The notes: generated by a model from the sequence alone, not told the origin. DNA of 41,626 bases from an uncultured Negativicutes bacterium (GCA_947074185.1 CAMTOO010000009.1:1-41626), one strand, 5' to 3'. Positions 33,586 to 41,626 are shown, counted from the stretch's first letter. Numbers and translations are program-made.

Positions 33586-35184
33586 ATGTATGATTTGCTT
33601 ATAAAAAATGCCAAAATAATAGATGGAACTGGTAGTCCAGCTGTTGATGGTACGGTAGCAAGTTTAAATGGTAAATTGCATATTTTGCCTGTTGGTGACA
33701 CTAGCGATGCTAAAGAAGTCATTGACGGTGCAGGTTTAATCGTAAGTCCTGGATTTGTAGATGTACATTCTCATGGGGATGTTCCATTAGGAAAAGAGTT
33801 TAGCTCTGTGTCTAAGGTTTCTCAAGGTATTACTACACAAATTGCAGGTCAATGCGGATTCTCTATGTTTCCTGTTAATCCTAAAACCATGCATTTAATG
33901 CAAGAAGGCATGGCGATTTTTACAGATGATTTCCCAAAGGAAATGGAAACTTTTACTAGTTTCGAGAATTATTTAAAATATGCTAATAAAATAAAATTGC
34001 CTGAAAACGTGAAGTTTTTAACAGGCCATGTATCTTTAAGAATAGCAGCAATGGGCTTTGACAATCGTGCTGCTACTCCAGCTGAATTAGAACATATGAA
34101 GAGTATGTTAAGAGAAAGCTTGGAGAATGGTTCTATGGGACTTTGCACAGGGTTAATTTATATTCCAAGTGCTTTTTCTGATGTTGAAGAAATTGCTGAA
34201 CTTTGTAAAGTAGTTGCAGAATATGATGGTGTTTATACAACTCATATGCGTAATGAATCTAATGAAATTGCGAAATCTGTCGCAGAAAGTATTGACGTTG
34301 GTAGACGTAGTGGTTGTAAAGTGCATATTTCTCATTTGAAAATTTGTGGTAAGCCTCATTGGGGTGGCGCAAAAGATATTCTTAAAATGATAGAAGATGC
34401 TCAAAAGGAAGGGGTTAAAGTATCTGTTGATCAATATCCATACACAGCCTCTATGACACACCTAAGTGCGTCTGTACCACCTAAATATTTTACTAATGGT
34501 ATTTCTGGTATGGTAGAATTTCTTAAAAATCCAGAGTTAAGAGAAGTAATCAAAAAAGAAATAATGGATCCTAATGAGCCATTTGAAAATCAATATGTAA
34601 ATTGTGATGGTTTTGACAATATCTTTATTTCTAAATGTGCTGCAACACCTCAGTATGAAGGTATGACCATAGGGGATTCAGCACGCAAGTTTGATAAAGA
34701 TGGCTTCGATGTATTTTTTGAAATTTTAATTGAAAACAAAGGAATTGCAACAGCTATTTATTTCTGTATGTGCGACGAAGATGTTTTTGAAATTATTAGT
34801 TTTAAAGATACTATGCCAGGCACAGATGGTATTGTAAAATCTGAGTTTGATAGAGCGCATCCTCGTGCTTACGGTACTATGCCAAGAGCAATTGATTACT
34901 TTACTAAAAGAAATAAAGTATTGCCGTTAGAAAAAATGATTTACAAGATGACTGCTTTGCCAGCGGAAAAGTTCCAGTTAAAAGGTAAAGGTATAATTGC
35001 CGATGGAATGGATGCTGATTTAGTAGTATTTAATCCAGAAACAGTTTGTGATACAGCAGATTTCTTAGATTCTAATAAAAAATCTGATGGTATTGAATAT
35101 GTTATTGTAGCTGGTGAGGTTATTTACAAGGATAAACAATTAACAGGTGCAACGCCTGGTAAGGTTATTCTGCATAATAAATAA
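33586..35184 (+). CDS. N-acyl-D-amino-acid deacylase (D-aminoacylase), amidohydrolase family
   Basis: A 532-residue zinc amidohydrolase that removes the acyl group from N-acyl-D-amino acids in characterised relatives. Metal and catalytic positions are visible: H61 and H63 in DVHSHGD, C90 in GQCGFSMFP (the bridging Cys typical of D-aminoacylases), H220 in THMRNES, H250 in ISHLK, and the catalytic Asp D414 in PGTDG. The N- and C-terminal beta-sandwich segments (IIDGTGSPAVDG; GMDADLVVFNPE) are typical. No signal peptide, so it is cytoplasmic. The exact acyl-amino acid preference cannot be read from sequence. Confidence 0.88.
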   Translation: MYDLLIKNAKIIDGTGSPAVDGTVASLNGKLHILPVGDTSDAKEVIDGAGLIVSPGFVDVHSHGDVPLGKEFSSVSKVSQGITTQIAGQCGFSMFPVNPKTMHLMQEGMAIFTDDFPKEMETFTSFENYLKYANKIKLPENVKFLTGHVSLRIAAMGFDNRAATPAELEHMKSMLRESLENGSMGLCTGLIYIPSAFSDVEEIAELCKVVAEYDGVYTTHMRNESNEIAKSVAESIDVGRRSGCKVHISHLKICGKPHWGGAKDILKMIEDAQKEGVKVSVDQYPYTASMTHLSASVPPKYFTNGISGMVEFLKNPELREVIKKEIMDPNEPFENQYVNCDGFDNIFISKCAATPQYEGMTIGDSARKFDKDGFDVFFEILIENKGIATAIYFCMCDEDVFEIISFKDTMPGTDGIVKSEFDRAHPRAYGTMPRAIDYFTKRNKVLPLEKMIYKMTALPAEKFQLKGKGIIADGMDADLVVFNPETVCDTADFLDSNKKSDGIEYVIVAGEVIYKDKQLTGATPGKVILHNK

Positions 35185-35194
35185 TTAACAAAAC

Positions 35195-35232
35195 AAAAAG
35201 ACTGAAGCCATTAGGCTTCAGTCTTTTTTAAT
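35195..35232. terminator. Bidirectional terminator, copy 2 of a 38-bp repeat
   Basis: Identical base for base to 31130-31167: a perfect 14-bp stem with ATTA loop and A/T tracts on both sides. It lies between the convergent aminoacylase and RND pump genes and can terminate both. Confidence 0.93.
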
Positions 35233-38200
35233 TTATTCTTTTGGTTTAATTTTAAAAGCGATGCAATACAGCACTGGTAAAACAATAAGAGTTATAATCG
35301 TTGCTATTGTTAAACCAGAAGCCATACCTACTGCCATGCTGCGCCAAAAAGCACTTGCAAACATTGGGATTAACCCTAAAACAGTAGTTAAAGCTGCAAG
35401 CATAATTGGTCTGAAACGAACTATTACAGATTCAACAACTGCATCGTAAGGCAACATGCCCATTGCTAAATGTTGATCTATTTGGTCTATAAGCACAACG
35501 GAGTTTCTAATAATAGTACCTACAAGTGCCAAAGTACCTATTTGAGCCATAATACCCATACTAGAGTTGAATAACACTAAACCAAGTAATACACCGATGA
35601 GACCAAGTGGTGCAGTGCAGAAAACAATAATTAATTTCTTTATATCTTTTAGTTGAATCATGAGAAGAATTAACATTATTACGAGCATTAAAGGAACAGG
35701 AGTTAGAAGCGATTTTAAAGTGTTAGCGCTATCTTCAGAAGAACCGCCTATTTCTATTGTAACACTTGGTGGTAAATTCTTGCGTAAATCAGCGGCAGCT
35801 TCATAAATCTCTGTCGTTACATCATTGCCAGTAATACCATCGCCAATATCACCATTAACAGTGATTGTAGGTAATAGGTTTCTTCGCCAAATCATACCTT
35901 CTTCTGTATCAAAACTTAGATTAGCGACTTGGTTAAGTTGTACCGCACCAGTAGCAGTAGGGATGGAAAGAGTTCCTAAGTCCTCGAGGTTTGCGTGATC
36001 TACTGGTTCTAATCTAAACACTAAGTCTATAGCTTGATCATTTTCATAATATTGACTAATGGTATAACCACTTATTTCAGCTTGCAAGGCTAAAGCAACT
36101 GTTTTTCTAGTTAAGCCCATTTGGCGTAATTTGTCATTGTCGATTTCGATTTTAACCGCCTTGCTGCGTTCCATCCAATCATAACGAACTAAAGTTATGT
36201 TTTTATTTTCCCACATAATATCACGCAATTTACCTGCATATTCACGAGCTAGTTCAGCATTTGCAGCTCTTACTCTAAACATAACAGGGTAGGGTGATGG
36301 AGGCCCTAATGGGATTGAACGACAGTAACTAGTAACATCTGGCAAATTATCTTCTGCCAATTTATCAACAATGGACTCAAGACGAATTCTTGACTCTAAG
36401 TCTTTTGCAACAATAACAAGCTGCGCGTAATTACTGCGCGGTTGAACAGGATCTAAAACTAATACAAATCTTGGAGCACTCTTGCCGACATAAGTACTAA
36501 TGCTTTTAACATTTTCGTTATCTTTTAAAAGAGCAGTTAACTTTTGCGCCGCGTCATCAGAAGCTTTAATGCTAGAACCTTCTGGTAAATTGAGCTCTAC
36601 TAAGAGTTCTGGCCTTACTGAGGCAGGGAAAAATTCTTTTGGAATTATTGTTATTAGACTTAAGGAAAGAAGAAAGATTGCAATTGTAGCAAAAATTACT
36701 TTCTTTGGATTGGCGATTGCCCACACAACGGTTGTGCGGAAAGTTTTGTAAAAAGGGCTATCAAACATAGAAGTTTTTTCAGTTTCAGTAGAGTCCTTAG
36801 TTGCTTTAGGTTTTATCCACGCATAACCAAGTACAGGGGCTAATGTTGCAGAAACAACCCAACTTAACATTAGAGTAACTGTTATAACAGGGAATAAACT
36901 GCCTGCAAATTCACCTGCATTAGATTTGGCAAAAGCAATAGGCATGAAACTTATACATGTAATTGTTGTGCCAATTAATAGTGGTTTAGCACAAGTTTCG
37001 AAAGCAAAAGTTGCTGCTTTTAATCTATCCCAACCTTCTTCTACTTTAAGTTCGATAAGCTCTACAACTACTATAGCGTCATCTACCAACATCCCTAACG
37101 AAAGGATAAGAGCACCTAAGGAAATTTTATGAAGATTGATATCAAGTGCGTACATACCTGCAAAACTTCCTAAAAGCACTAGTGGAATACAAGCAGAAAT
37201 AACATAACCACTTTGTCTACCAAGGGTTAGTAAACTTACACAAAGTACGATTGCAATAGCCTCAAAAAGACTTTCCATGAATTCGCCGATAGCGTTTTCA
37301 ACAACTTTTGGCTGATCTGCAACTTGATTTAGTTCGAAACCTAAAGGTAAAGTATGGCGTATTTCATCTATTTTAGCTTCTAGGTTTCTACCAAGCTGGA
37401 TATTATCGCCGCCATCTTCCATAGAAATTGCAAGTCCTACAGAAGGTTTTCCGTTAACATACATTTTAGGTTCTGCTGGATCAGCATAGTCTCTTTTTAT
37501 AGTAGCAACATCACCTAATCTAAAAGTACGATTATTTGCGCTTAAAGGTAAACTTTCAATATTAGCAACAGTGTTAGGCAAGCCGGTTAGTCGCAAATAA
37601 GTATTTTCTTCATTGTTTTCTACCATGCCCGCAGGAACAACAGCAGTTTCTGCCTGAATAATAGTAGCCAAAGTATCAATGGAAATACCTAATTGTGCTA
37701 ATTTATTATTTGAAACTTGAATATAAATTTTTTCTGGTTGAACTCCGACTAATTCTACTTTTTTTACATCTTTGATAAGGACTAATTGATTTTTAATGGA
37801 GGAAGCAATTTTACGCATGTCCTCATAAGAAAAGCTATCTGAAGTAACTGCATAAACATTACCGAATACATCATCGAAATGGTCGTTAAAGAATGGACCA
37901 CGAACATCAGCAGGTAAATCACCTTTAGCATCAGCAACTAGATTTCGGACTTCCTGCCAAAGATCACGTATTTTGGAACCAGGAACTTCATCTTTAATAT
38001 AGACGGTAACGACAGCAACACCAGGTCTAGAATAACTAGTTATATATTTTACATTTTTTACTGTCTGGATAGTTTTTTCTAGTTTATCAGTGACATGCTG
38101 CTCCATTTCTTGAGCAGTTGCCCCTGGCCAAGCAGCAGAAACAACCATTTGTTTAACGGTAAAATTAGGATCTTCACTACGTCCAAGCATGTTGTATGAG

Positions 38201-38286
38201 AAAATGCCCATAACAAGAACAAGTATCGCAAAAAAGTAAACAACTTGTTTGTTTTTTATAGACCATTCTGCCCAATTGCTTTTCAT
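35233..38286 (-). CDS. RND efflux pump inner-membrane transporter
   Basis: A 1017-residue proton-driven exporter of the AcrB/HAE superfamily. There is a membrane segment at residues 12-31, two large periplasmic loops, and two groups of membrane segments (about 12 in total). The proton-relay acidic pair D402-D403 in GMLVDDAIVVVE corresponds to D407/D408 of AcrB. In the partner helix near residue 925 the segment reads TIIRNSVVLID, with Arg where AcrB has the relay Lys. Its start overlaps the adaptor stop by four bases. No outer-membrane channel gene is present, so it would share one encoded elsewhere. Substrates could be drugs, bile salts or metabolites. Confidence 0.93.
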   Translation of the reverse strand: MKSNWAEWSIKNKQVVYFFAILVLVMGIFSYNMLGRSEDPNFTVKQMVVSAAWPGATAQEMEQHVTDKLEKTIQTVKNVKYITSYSRPGVAVVTVYIKDEVPGSKIRDLWQEVRNLVADAKGDLPADVRGPFFNDHFDDVFGNVYAVTSDSFSYEDMRKIASSIKNQLVLIKDVKKVELVGVQPEKIYIQVSNNKLAQLGISIDTLATIIQAETAVVPAGMVENNEENTYLRLTGLPNTVANIESLPLSANNRTFRLGDVATIKRDYADPAEPKMYVNGKPSVGLAISMEDGGDNIQLGRNLEAKIDEIRHTLPLGFELNQVADQPKVVENAIGEFMESLFEAIAIVLCVSLLTLGRQSGYVISACIPLVLLGSFAGMYALDINLHKISLGALILSLGMLVDDAIVVVELIELKVEEGWDRLKAATFAFETCAKPLLIGTTITCISFMPIAFAKSNAGEFAGSLFPVITVTLMLSWVVSATLAPVLGYAWIKPKATKDSTETEKTSMFDSPFYKTFRTTVVWAIANPKKVIFATIAIFLLSLSLITIIPKEFFPASVRPELLVELNLPEGSSIKASDDAAQKLTALLKDNENVKSISTYVGKSAPRFVLVLDPVQPRSNYAQLVIVAKDLESRIRLESIVDKLAEDNLPDVTSYCRSIPLGPPSPYPVMFRVRAANAELAREYAGKLRDIMWENKNITLVRYDWMERSKAVKIEIDNDKLRQMGLTRKTVALALQAEISGYTISQYYENDQAIDLVFRLEPVDHANLEDLGTLSIPTATGAVQLNQVANLSFDTEEGMIWRRNLLPTITVNGDIGDGITGNDVTTEIYEAAADLRKNLPPSVTIEIGGSSEDSANTLKSLLTPVPLMLVIMLILLMIQLKDIKKLIIVFCTAPLGLIGVLLGLVLFNSSMGIMAQIGTLALVGTIIRNSVVLIDQIDQHLAMGMLPYDAVVESVIVRFRPIMLAALTTVLGLIPMFASAFWRSMAVGMASGLTIATIITLIVLPVLYCIAFKIKPKE

Positions 38287-39386
38287 TTTGAAGCTCCTTC
38301 CTCAAGTTTTACTTCTTGGTTTTCTGAAAGTTTATTAAGTCCACCGATAACAATGATGTCTCCGTTATTAAGTCCGTTAGAAATCGTAACATTATTGCCA
38401 GCATAGCCGCTTATAGTTACAGGTAGAAGAACTGTTTTATTATCTTTAACAACCCAAACTTTAGGTGTATTATCTGTTTGATAAATAGCATTAGTTGGTA
38501 TTTGGATATTGGTAGAAACACCGTTATCGAGGAATACTTTTGCTGTCATGCCTAGTTTTGCATCTGCTGGCATTTGATCAACAGTAACTTTTACAGTGTA
38601 GGTACGAGTAGCTGGGTCAGCCATAGGTGCTATTTCAGCAATATGACCTGCAACAGATACATCTTTTAAAGCCCAGAAAGTAACAGTGGCTTTTTGACCT
38701 AAAGAAATTTTATCTAATTGATTTTCAGGAACATGAATTTTAATTTCTCTTTGACCATCTTCGACAATGGTAATCATTGGCGTTCCTGCCGCAACAACTT
38801 GACCTATTTCACCATTGATGGCAGCAATACTGCCAGAGAAATTTGCAACTAACTTGGTATAAGATAATTGATTTGAACTAGAATTATATTGTGCTCTAGC
38901 TTGACGCAAGGTAGCATCAGCTGCTTCAAATTGAACTTTATATTGCTCTAAGACCATTTGACTAACAGCGCCACTTTCATAAAGTTTAGAAAAGCGACCA
39001 TAATTATCTTTTGCTAATTTATAATTTGCTTCAGCACTAGCAAGTGCAGCAGAAGCACCTTCATAGGCTTGACTCACGTCGATAGGGTCGATTTCCATTA
39101 ATACTTGCCCTTTATTAACATTGTCTCCTAAATTTACGTAACGATTAATGATTTTTCCGGATGTTTGAAATGCGAGATTACTTTCGTATTTGCCTCGAAT
39201 TTCACCAGGATAGGAAGACATATGATCATTAGAACTTGCTCCAATGGTTATGGTTCGAACTATTGGTATTGGTTTTGCGATTTCAGGAGAGCTAAATAAA
39301 GCAGTACCTACTCTCCAAACAAATAGGAGAAATAATAATACGCCAAGTATAATAAAATGATTTCTGTTTAATGTAGGTAATTTCAT
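38283..39386 (-). CDS. RND efflux periplasmic adaptor
   Basis: Membrane fusion protein linking the RND transporter to an outer-membrane channel. The ATG at 39386 is preferred because AGGAGGA lies seven bases before it; an in-frame ATG at 39407 overlaps tetR. The product has 367 residues: a membrane anchor at about 11-28, a lipoyl/hairpin core (NLAFQTSGKIINRYVNLGDN, GQVLMEIDPID), an alpha-helical hairpin with LASAEANYKLAKDNYGR, the second lipoyl half LVANFSGSIAAINGEIGQVV, and barrel and membrane-proximal domains. No lipobox cysteine is seen. It forms a tetR-adaptor-pump operon. Confidence 0.92.
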   Translation of the reverse strand: MKLPTLNRNHFIILGVLLFLLFVWRVGTALFSSPEIAKPIPIVRTITIGASSNDHMSSYPGEIRGKYESNLAFQTSGKIINRYVNLGDNVNKGQVLMEIDPIDVSQAYEGASAALASAEANYKLAKDNYGRFSKLYESGAVSQMVLEQYKVQFEAADATLRQARAQYNSSSNQLSYTKLVANFSGSIAAINGEIGQVVAAGTPMITIVEDGQREIKIHVPENQLDKISLGQKATVTFWALKDVSVAGHIAEIAPMADPATRTYTVKVTVDQMPADAKLGMTAKVFLDNGVSTNIQIPTNAIYQTDNTPKVWVVKDNKTVLLPVTISGYAGNNVTISNGLNNGDIIVIGGLNKLSENQEVKLEEGASK

Positions 39387-39396
39387 TATTTTCCTC

Positions 39397-39996
39397 CTAA
39401 TTTTCAATGGTATTTAAATAACTTTCGTAAAGAGAATTAACATATTGTTCTTCTTCAGCTTTATTAGACAAGTTTTGAGAAATTTTAATTTGTGCTCTAG
39501 CTAAAAGATAGAAGACAATCATACTTTCTAGAGTGTGAGTAACTTGTTGAGGGTTTAAATCTTGTTTGAAAGATTTTTCCTCGATAGCTGCTTTTACCAT
39601 TTGGAATAAAAATTCATATATTTTGAAGAATTTCTTTTGGATAACTACACTACCAACTTCAGTTGGCGTTAGAAGTTCTCTATAAACAATGTGCATGGTC
39701 ATAGTATTACTTAATTGGATTTTTATTTGAGCTTTTACAAACAAGTTGATTTTTTCTTTTGCAGATAAATCCTTTTTGTTAGAAACTTCTTCTATAGATT
39801 TCAGGAAGATATTAGCTTGATCATTAAGAACTTCTTGATAAAGTTTTTTCTTGCCCCCGAAATAATAGGAGATAAGGGCACTATTAACCCCTGCAAGAGA
39901 TGCTATACGTTTTATAAACACAGAATCAAAGTGCTCTTCTGCAAAAAGTTTTGTTGCTGCTACAAGAATTTTATGAGGTGTATTGGCCATTGTCAT
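39397..39996 (-). CDS. TetR-family repressor of the RND pump
   Basis: A 199-residue regulator. The N-terminal HTH spans about residues 10-55 (ILVAATKLFAEEHFDSVFIK, then IASLAGVNSALISYYFGGKK), and the rest is an all-helical ligand domain. The start at 39996 follows AAGGAG; an ATG two codons later is equally in frame. It is the first gene of the pump operon and probably represses it until a pump substrate binds. An 8-bp palindrome overlapping its own promoter supports autoregulation. Confidence 0.9.
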   Translation of the reverse strand: MTMANTPHKILVAATKLFAEEHFDSVFIKRIASLAGVNSALISYYFGGKKKLYQEVLNDQANIFLKSIEEVSNKKDLSAKEKINLFVKAQIKIQLSNTMTMHIVYRELLTPTEVGSVVIQKKFFKIYEFLFQMVKAAIEEKSFKQDLNPQQVTHTLESMIVFYLLARAQIKISQNLSNKAEEEQYVNSLYESYLNTIEN

Positions 39997-40034
39997 AATA
40001 TAGGTCTCCTTTGTAAATAAGATGAAAATATGGT

Positions 40035-40077
40035 ATTATATTGCTGTAAGAAATGTTAGAGAAAAGTCTTAACATTT
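40035..40077 (-). promoter_or_regulatory. tetR-pump promoter with candidate TetR operator
   Basis: On the minus strand a perfect TATAAT (40040-40035) has a poor -35 (TTCTCT at 40063-40058, 17-base spacing). A perfect inverted repeat AAATGTTA-N11-TAACATTT occupies 40051-40077 and covers that -35. Symmetry, size and position fit a TetR operator. Confidence 0.55.
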
Positions 40078-40179
40078 AAATTAAACGATTAATTAAAAAC
40101 ATAAGTTATTATATCATATTTTTAGATGTTTGTTAATGTTATTTTTGAAAAAAATATATATTTCTAAGGAGGATTTATT

Positions 40180-40611
40180 ATGAAAAAACGTATTATTGTA
40201 GCAACGCTATTATGTGGGTTTATTTTAGGAAATGCTATGCCTAAAGTTAATGCTGGAGTAATAACTTCAATATTAAAAACAGGTGGTGTTGCAGTATTAG
40301 TTGATAGATATGCTGGAGATCTTAATGTTTTCATAAATAAATTAACTGCTAAATATAGCATCAGTGATGAATATGCAACAAAAGTTGTTCCAATCATTGC
40401 AGTTGGTAGCAAAGGTTATGTTGGCGCAGCACAAGTAAGTGGCCCTAAAAGTGCAGTTGATAGAACTCAAGCAGCTCTTGCACTTGAAGGGGATTTCATG
40501 AATAGAAGTTTTAGAATTCAAGCATTAATTCCTATGGATAGTAAAAATCCAACTAGCTTTAATAGAGTTCAAGGTGTAGGCGTAAGTGCAAAAATTGATA
40601 TTGCTATCTAA
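40180..40611 (+). CDS. Secreted or periplasmic protein of unknown function
   Basis: A 143-residue protein with a strong ribosome binding site (AAGGAGG) and a classic signal peptide: MKKR, a hydrophobic core, and likely cleavage after KVNA at about residue 25. The mature part of about 118 residues starts with a short hydrophobic, Gly-rich helix (GVITSILKTGGVAVLVDRYA), then a globular region rich in beta-type sequence ending RVQGVGVSAKIDIAI. There is no cysteine in the mature part and no motif I recognise. It is transcribed divergently from tetR, so the pump repressor might also influence it; that is only a positional hint. Confidence 0.75.
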   Translation: MKKRIIVATLLCGFILGNAMPKVNAGVITSILKTGGVAVLVDRYAGDLNVFINKLTAKYSISDEYATKVVPIIAVGSKGYVGAAQVSGPKSAVDRTQAALALEGDFMNRSFRIQALIPMDSKNPTSFNRVQGVGVSAKIDIAI

Positions 40612-40617
40612 ATGTTG

Positions 40618-40643
40618 ATTTGTGTATCAAACATTACACAAAT
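40618..40643. repeat. Inverted repeat upstream of the serA T-box promoter
   Basis: ATTTGTGTA (40618-40626) and TACACAAAT (40635-40643) are perfectly complementary around an 8-base spacer. It starts six bases after the preceding stop and ends five bases before the -35. It lacks a T tract on the plus strand, so it may be a poor terminator or an operator. Confidence 0.45.
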
Positions 40644-40648
40644 ACAAA

Positions 40649-40677
40649 TTGACTTTTGTACATTTAAAGCCTATAAT
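40649..40677 (+). promoter_or_regulatory. Promoter of the serA T-box transcript
   Basis: TTGACT (40649-40654) and perfect TATAAT (40672-40677), spacer 17. Transcription should start near 40684, shortly before the T-box stem I. Confidence 0.82.
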
Positions 40678-40699
40678 CCTAATTAAGTAATTAAATATT

Positions 40700-40928
40700 T
40701 TAAATCGATGAAAGAGCCTGTTAGTTTCGATTGTACAGAAAGACGGTGGTTAGTGCGAACCGTTCATGAGAAAATAACAATTCCACTCTGGAGAAGATAG
40801 GGGTAGCAACCTATCCGGGTATGACCGATATATCATAAATGAAGGCTGCAGTTGCAGTGAAAAAAGGTGGCACCACGTGAGTAACCATACTCTCGTCCTT
40901 GATTAATAATCAAGGATGAGAGTTTTTT
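40700..40928 (+). promoter_or_regulatory. T-box riboswitch, serine (UCC) specifier
   Basis: A tRNA-sensing leader ahead of serA. The T-box sequence AGGTGGCACCACG (40865-40877), which pairs with the uncharged tRNA acceptor end, is followed by a strong terminator. Stem I begins with AGAG (40713-40716), pairing with CTCT (40786-40789). The triplet just before that closing strand, followed by A, is TCC (40782-40784), a serine codon. The specifier matches the downstream gene, D-3-phosphoglycerate dehydrogenase, so uncharged tRNA-Ser should turn on serine synthesis. Confidence 0.9.
40889..40928 (+). terminator. T-box terminator
   Basis: ACTCTCGTCCTTGATT (40889-40904) pairs with AATCAAGGATGAGAGT (40908-40923), 16 pairs with one G-U, followed by a run of six T. 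Binding of uncharged tRNA to the T-box would favour the alternative antiterminator. Confidence 0.92.
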
Positions 40929-40967
40929 GTTTATAAACATCCTTGGAATTCTTAGGAGGAAGAAAAA

Positions 40968-41531
40968 ATGAAAATTATTGTAACTGAAAAAATTTCTGAC
41001 AAAGGCATTGAAGTTTTAAAAAACGCAAAAGACTTTCAAGTTGATGTATGCACAGATATTACAAGGGAAGAACTATTAAAAGTTATTCCTGAGTATGATG
41101 CAATTGTTGTGCGTAGTGTGACTAAAATTAATGAAGAGTTTTATGAACATGCAACTAATTTAAAAGTTGTTGGTAGAGCTGGTAATGGTGTAGATAATAT
41201 TGAAATGGAAGGCGCTACTAATCGTGGTGTTATTGTTGTAAATACTCCAGAATCAAATATCGTATCTACAGCAGAACATACTATTGGTTTATTACTATCA
41301 TCTTCTCGTAATTTAGTTCGTGCACATAAAATGATTGAATCTAGAGTGTGGGATAGAAGTGGTTTAAAAGGTAGTGAATTATTTGGTAAAACTTTAGGTA
41401 TTATTGGTCGTGGTCGTCTCGGTAGTCTTGTAGCTACAAGACTTGAAGCATTTGGAATGAAACTTATGGCTTATGATCTATATATTGCCGATGCTCGTTT
41501 TAAAAAGTTTAATGTTGAAAACTTCCAATAA
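40968..41531 (+). CDS. serA: D-3-phosphoglycerate dehydrogenase, interrupted and partial
   Basis: First enzyme of serine synthesis, oxidising 3-phosphoglycerate with NAD. The N-terminal 187 residues are clear: MKIIVTEKISDKGIEVL, VVRSVTKIN, VGRAGNGVDNIE, NTPESNIVSTAEHTIGLLL, and the Rossmann motif GIIGRGRLGSL. A TAA at 41529-41531 then stops the frame, far short of the normal length (about 400-530 residues). After it the same frame still reads like SerA (FEHILKQTDFIN, PPKTEAPFIISLATK) to a second stop at 41619-41621. Either the gene is broken by point mutations, or the last hundred bases contain sequence errors at a contig edge. Identity is certain; the stop may not be real. Confidence 0.85.
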   Translation: MKIIVTEKISDKGIEVLKNAKDFQVDVCTDITREELLKVIPEYDAIVVRSVTKINEEFYEHATNLKVVGRAGNGVDNIEMEGATNRGVIVVNTPESNIVSTAEHTIGLLLSSSRNLVRAHKMIESRVWDRSGLKGSELFGKTLGIIGRGRLGSLVATRLEAFGMKLMAYDLYIADARFKKFNVENFQ

Positions 41532-41626
41532 TTCGAACACATTTTAAAACAAACTGACTTTATTAATATCATTCCACCAAAAACCGAAGCACCCTTCATT
41601 ATAAGTTTAGCAACAAAATAACCAAA

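Overview
The window is AT-rich chromosomal DNA (GC a little over one third, judged by eye) from a Firmicute with an outer membrane, most likely class Negativicutes; I cannot name the genus. The Firmicute side is shown by a T-box riboswitch, an L21 leader, Prp with a Prp-cleavable L27, RNase G/E next to rplU, and strong Shine-Dalgarno sites. The diderm side is shown by a tripartite RND pump and a MacA/MacB-type exporter, both with periplasmic adaptors. There is no phage, insertion sequence, CRISPR array, rRNA or tRNA.

Layout. (1) 1-9529: cell elongation genes mrdA-rodA; a conserved block of two radical-SAM-associated genes plus rng; the L21 leader with rplU-prp-rpmA; then an SGNH hydrolase and an unknown secreted protein. 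(2) 9556-13247: obgE-proB-proA. (3) 13361-16517: MacA-like adaptor, ABC ATPase, permease, and a possible 50-residue membrane mini-protein. (4) 16568-21302: nadD-yqeK-LCP-rsfS-S1 protein-TauE/SafE. (5) 21374-31128: a ten-gene aromatic operon, aroF1-aroF2-tyrA-aroB-aroA-aroC-pheA-aroE-aroK-aroQ. It covers every step from DAHP to chorismate and both branches to the Phe and Tyr precursors. (6) 31130-35232: divergent lysR and DUF819 transporter-D-aminoacylase genes, bounded by two identical 38-bp bidirectional terminators. (7) 35233-39996, minus strand: tetR-adaptor-RND pump with a candidate TetR operator. (8) 40180 to the end: an unknown secreted protein, a serine T-box, and serA interrupted by an in-frame stop near the window edge.

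The most interesting element is in front of the aromatic operon. A well-formed promoter drives a leader that encodes a 46-residue peptide in which 11 of residues 13-30 are Tyr, Phe or Trp. An intrinsic terminator follows, then aroF1. This has the architecture of ribosome-mediated transcription attenuation sensing charged tRNA-Tyr/Phe/Trp. The first two structural genes are tandem DAHP synthases with nearly identical catalytic domains but diverged N-terminal regulatory domains, so the operon appears to combine transcriptional attenuation with split allosteric control.
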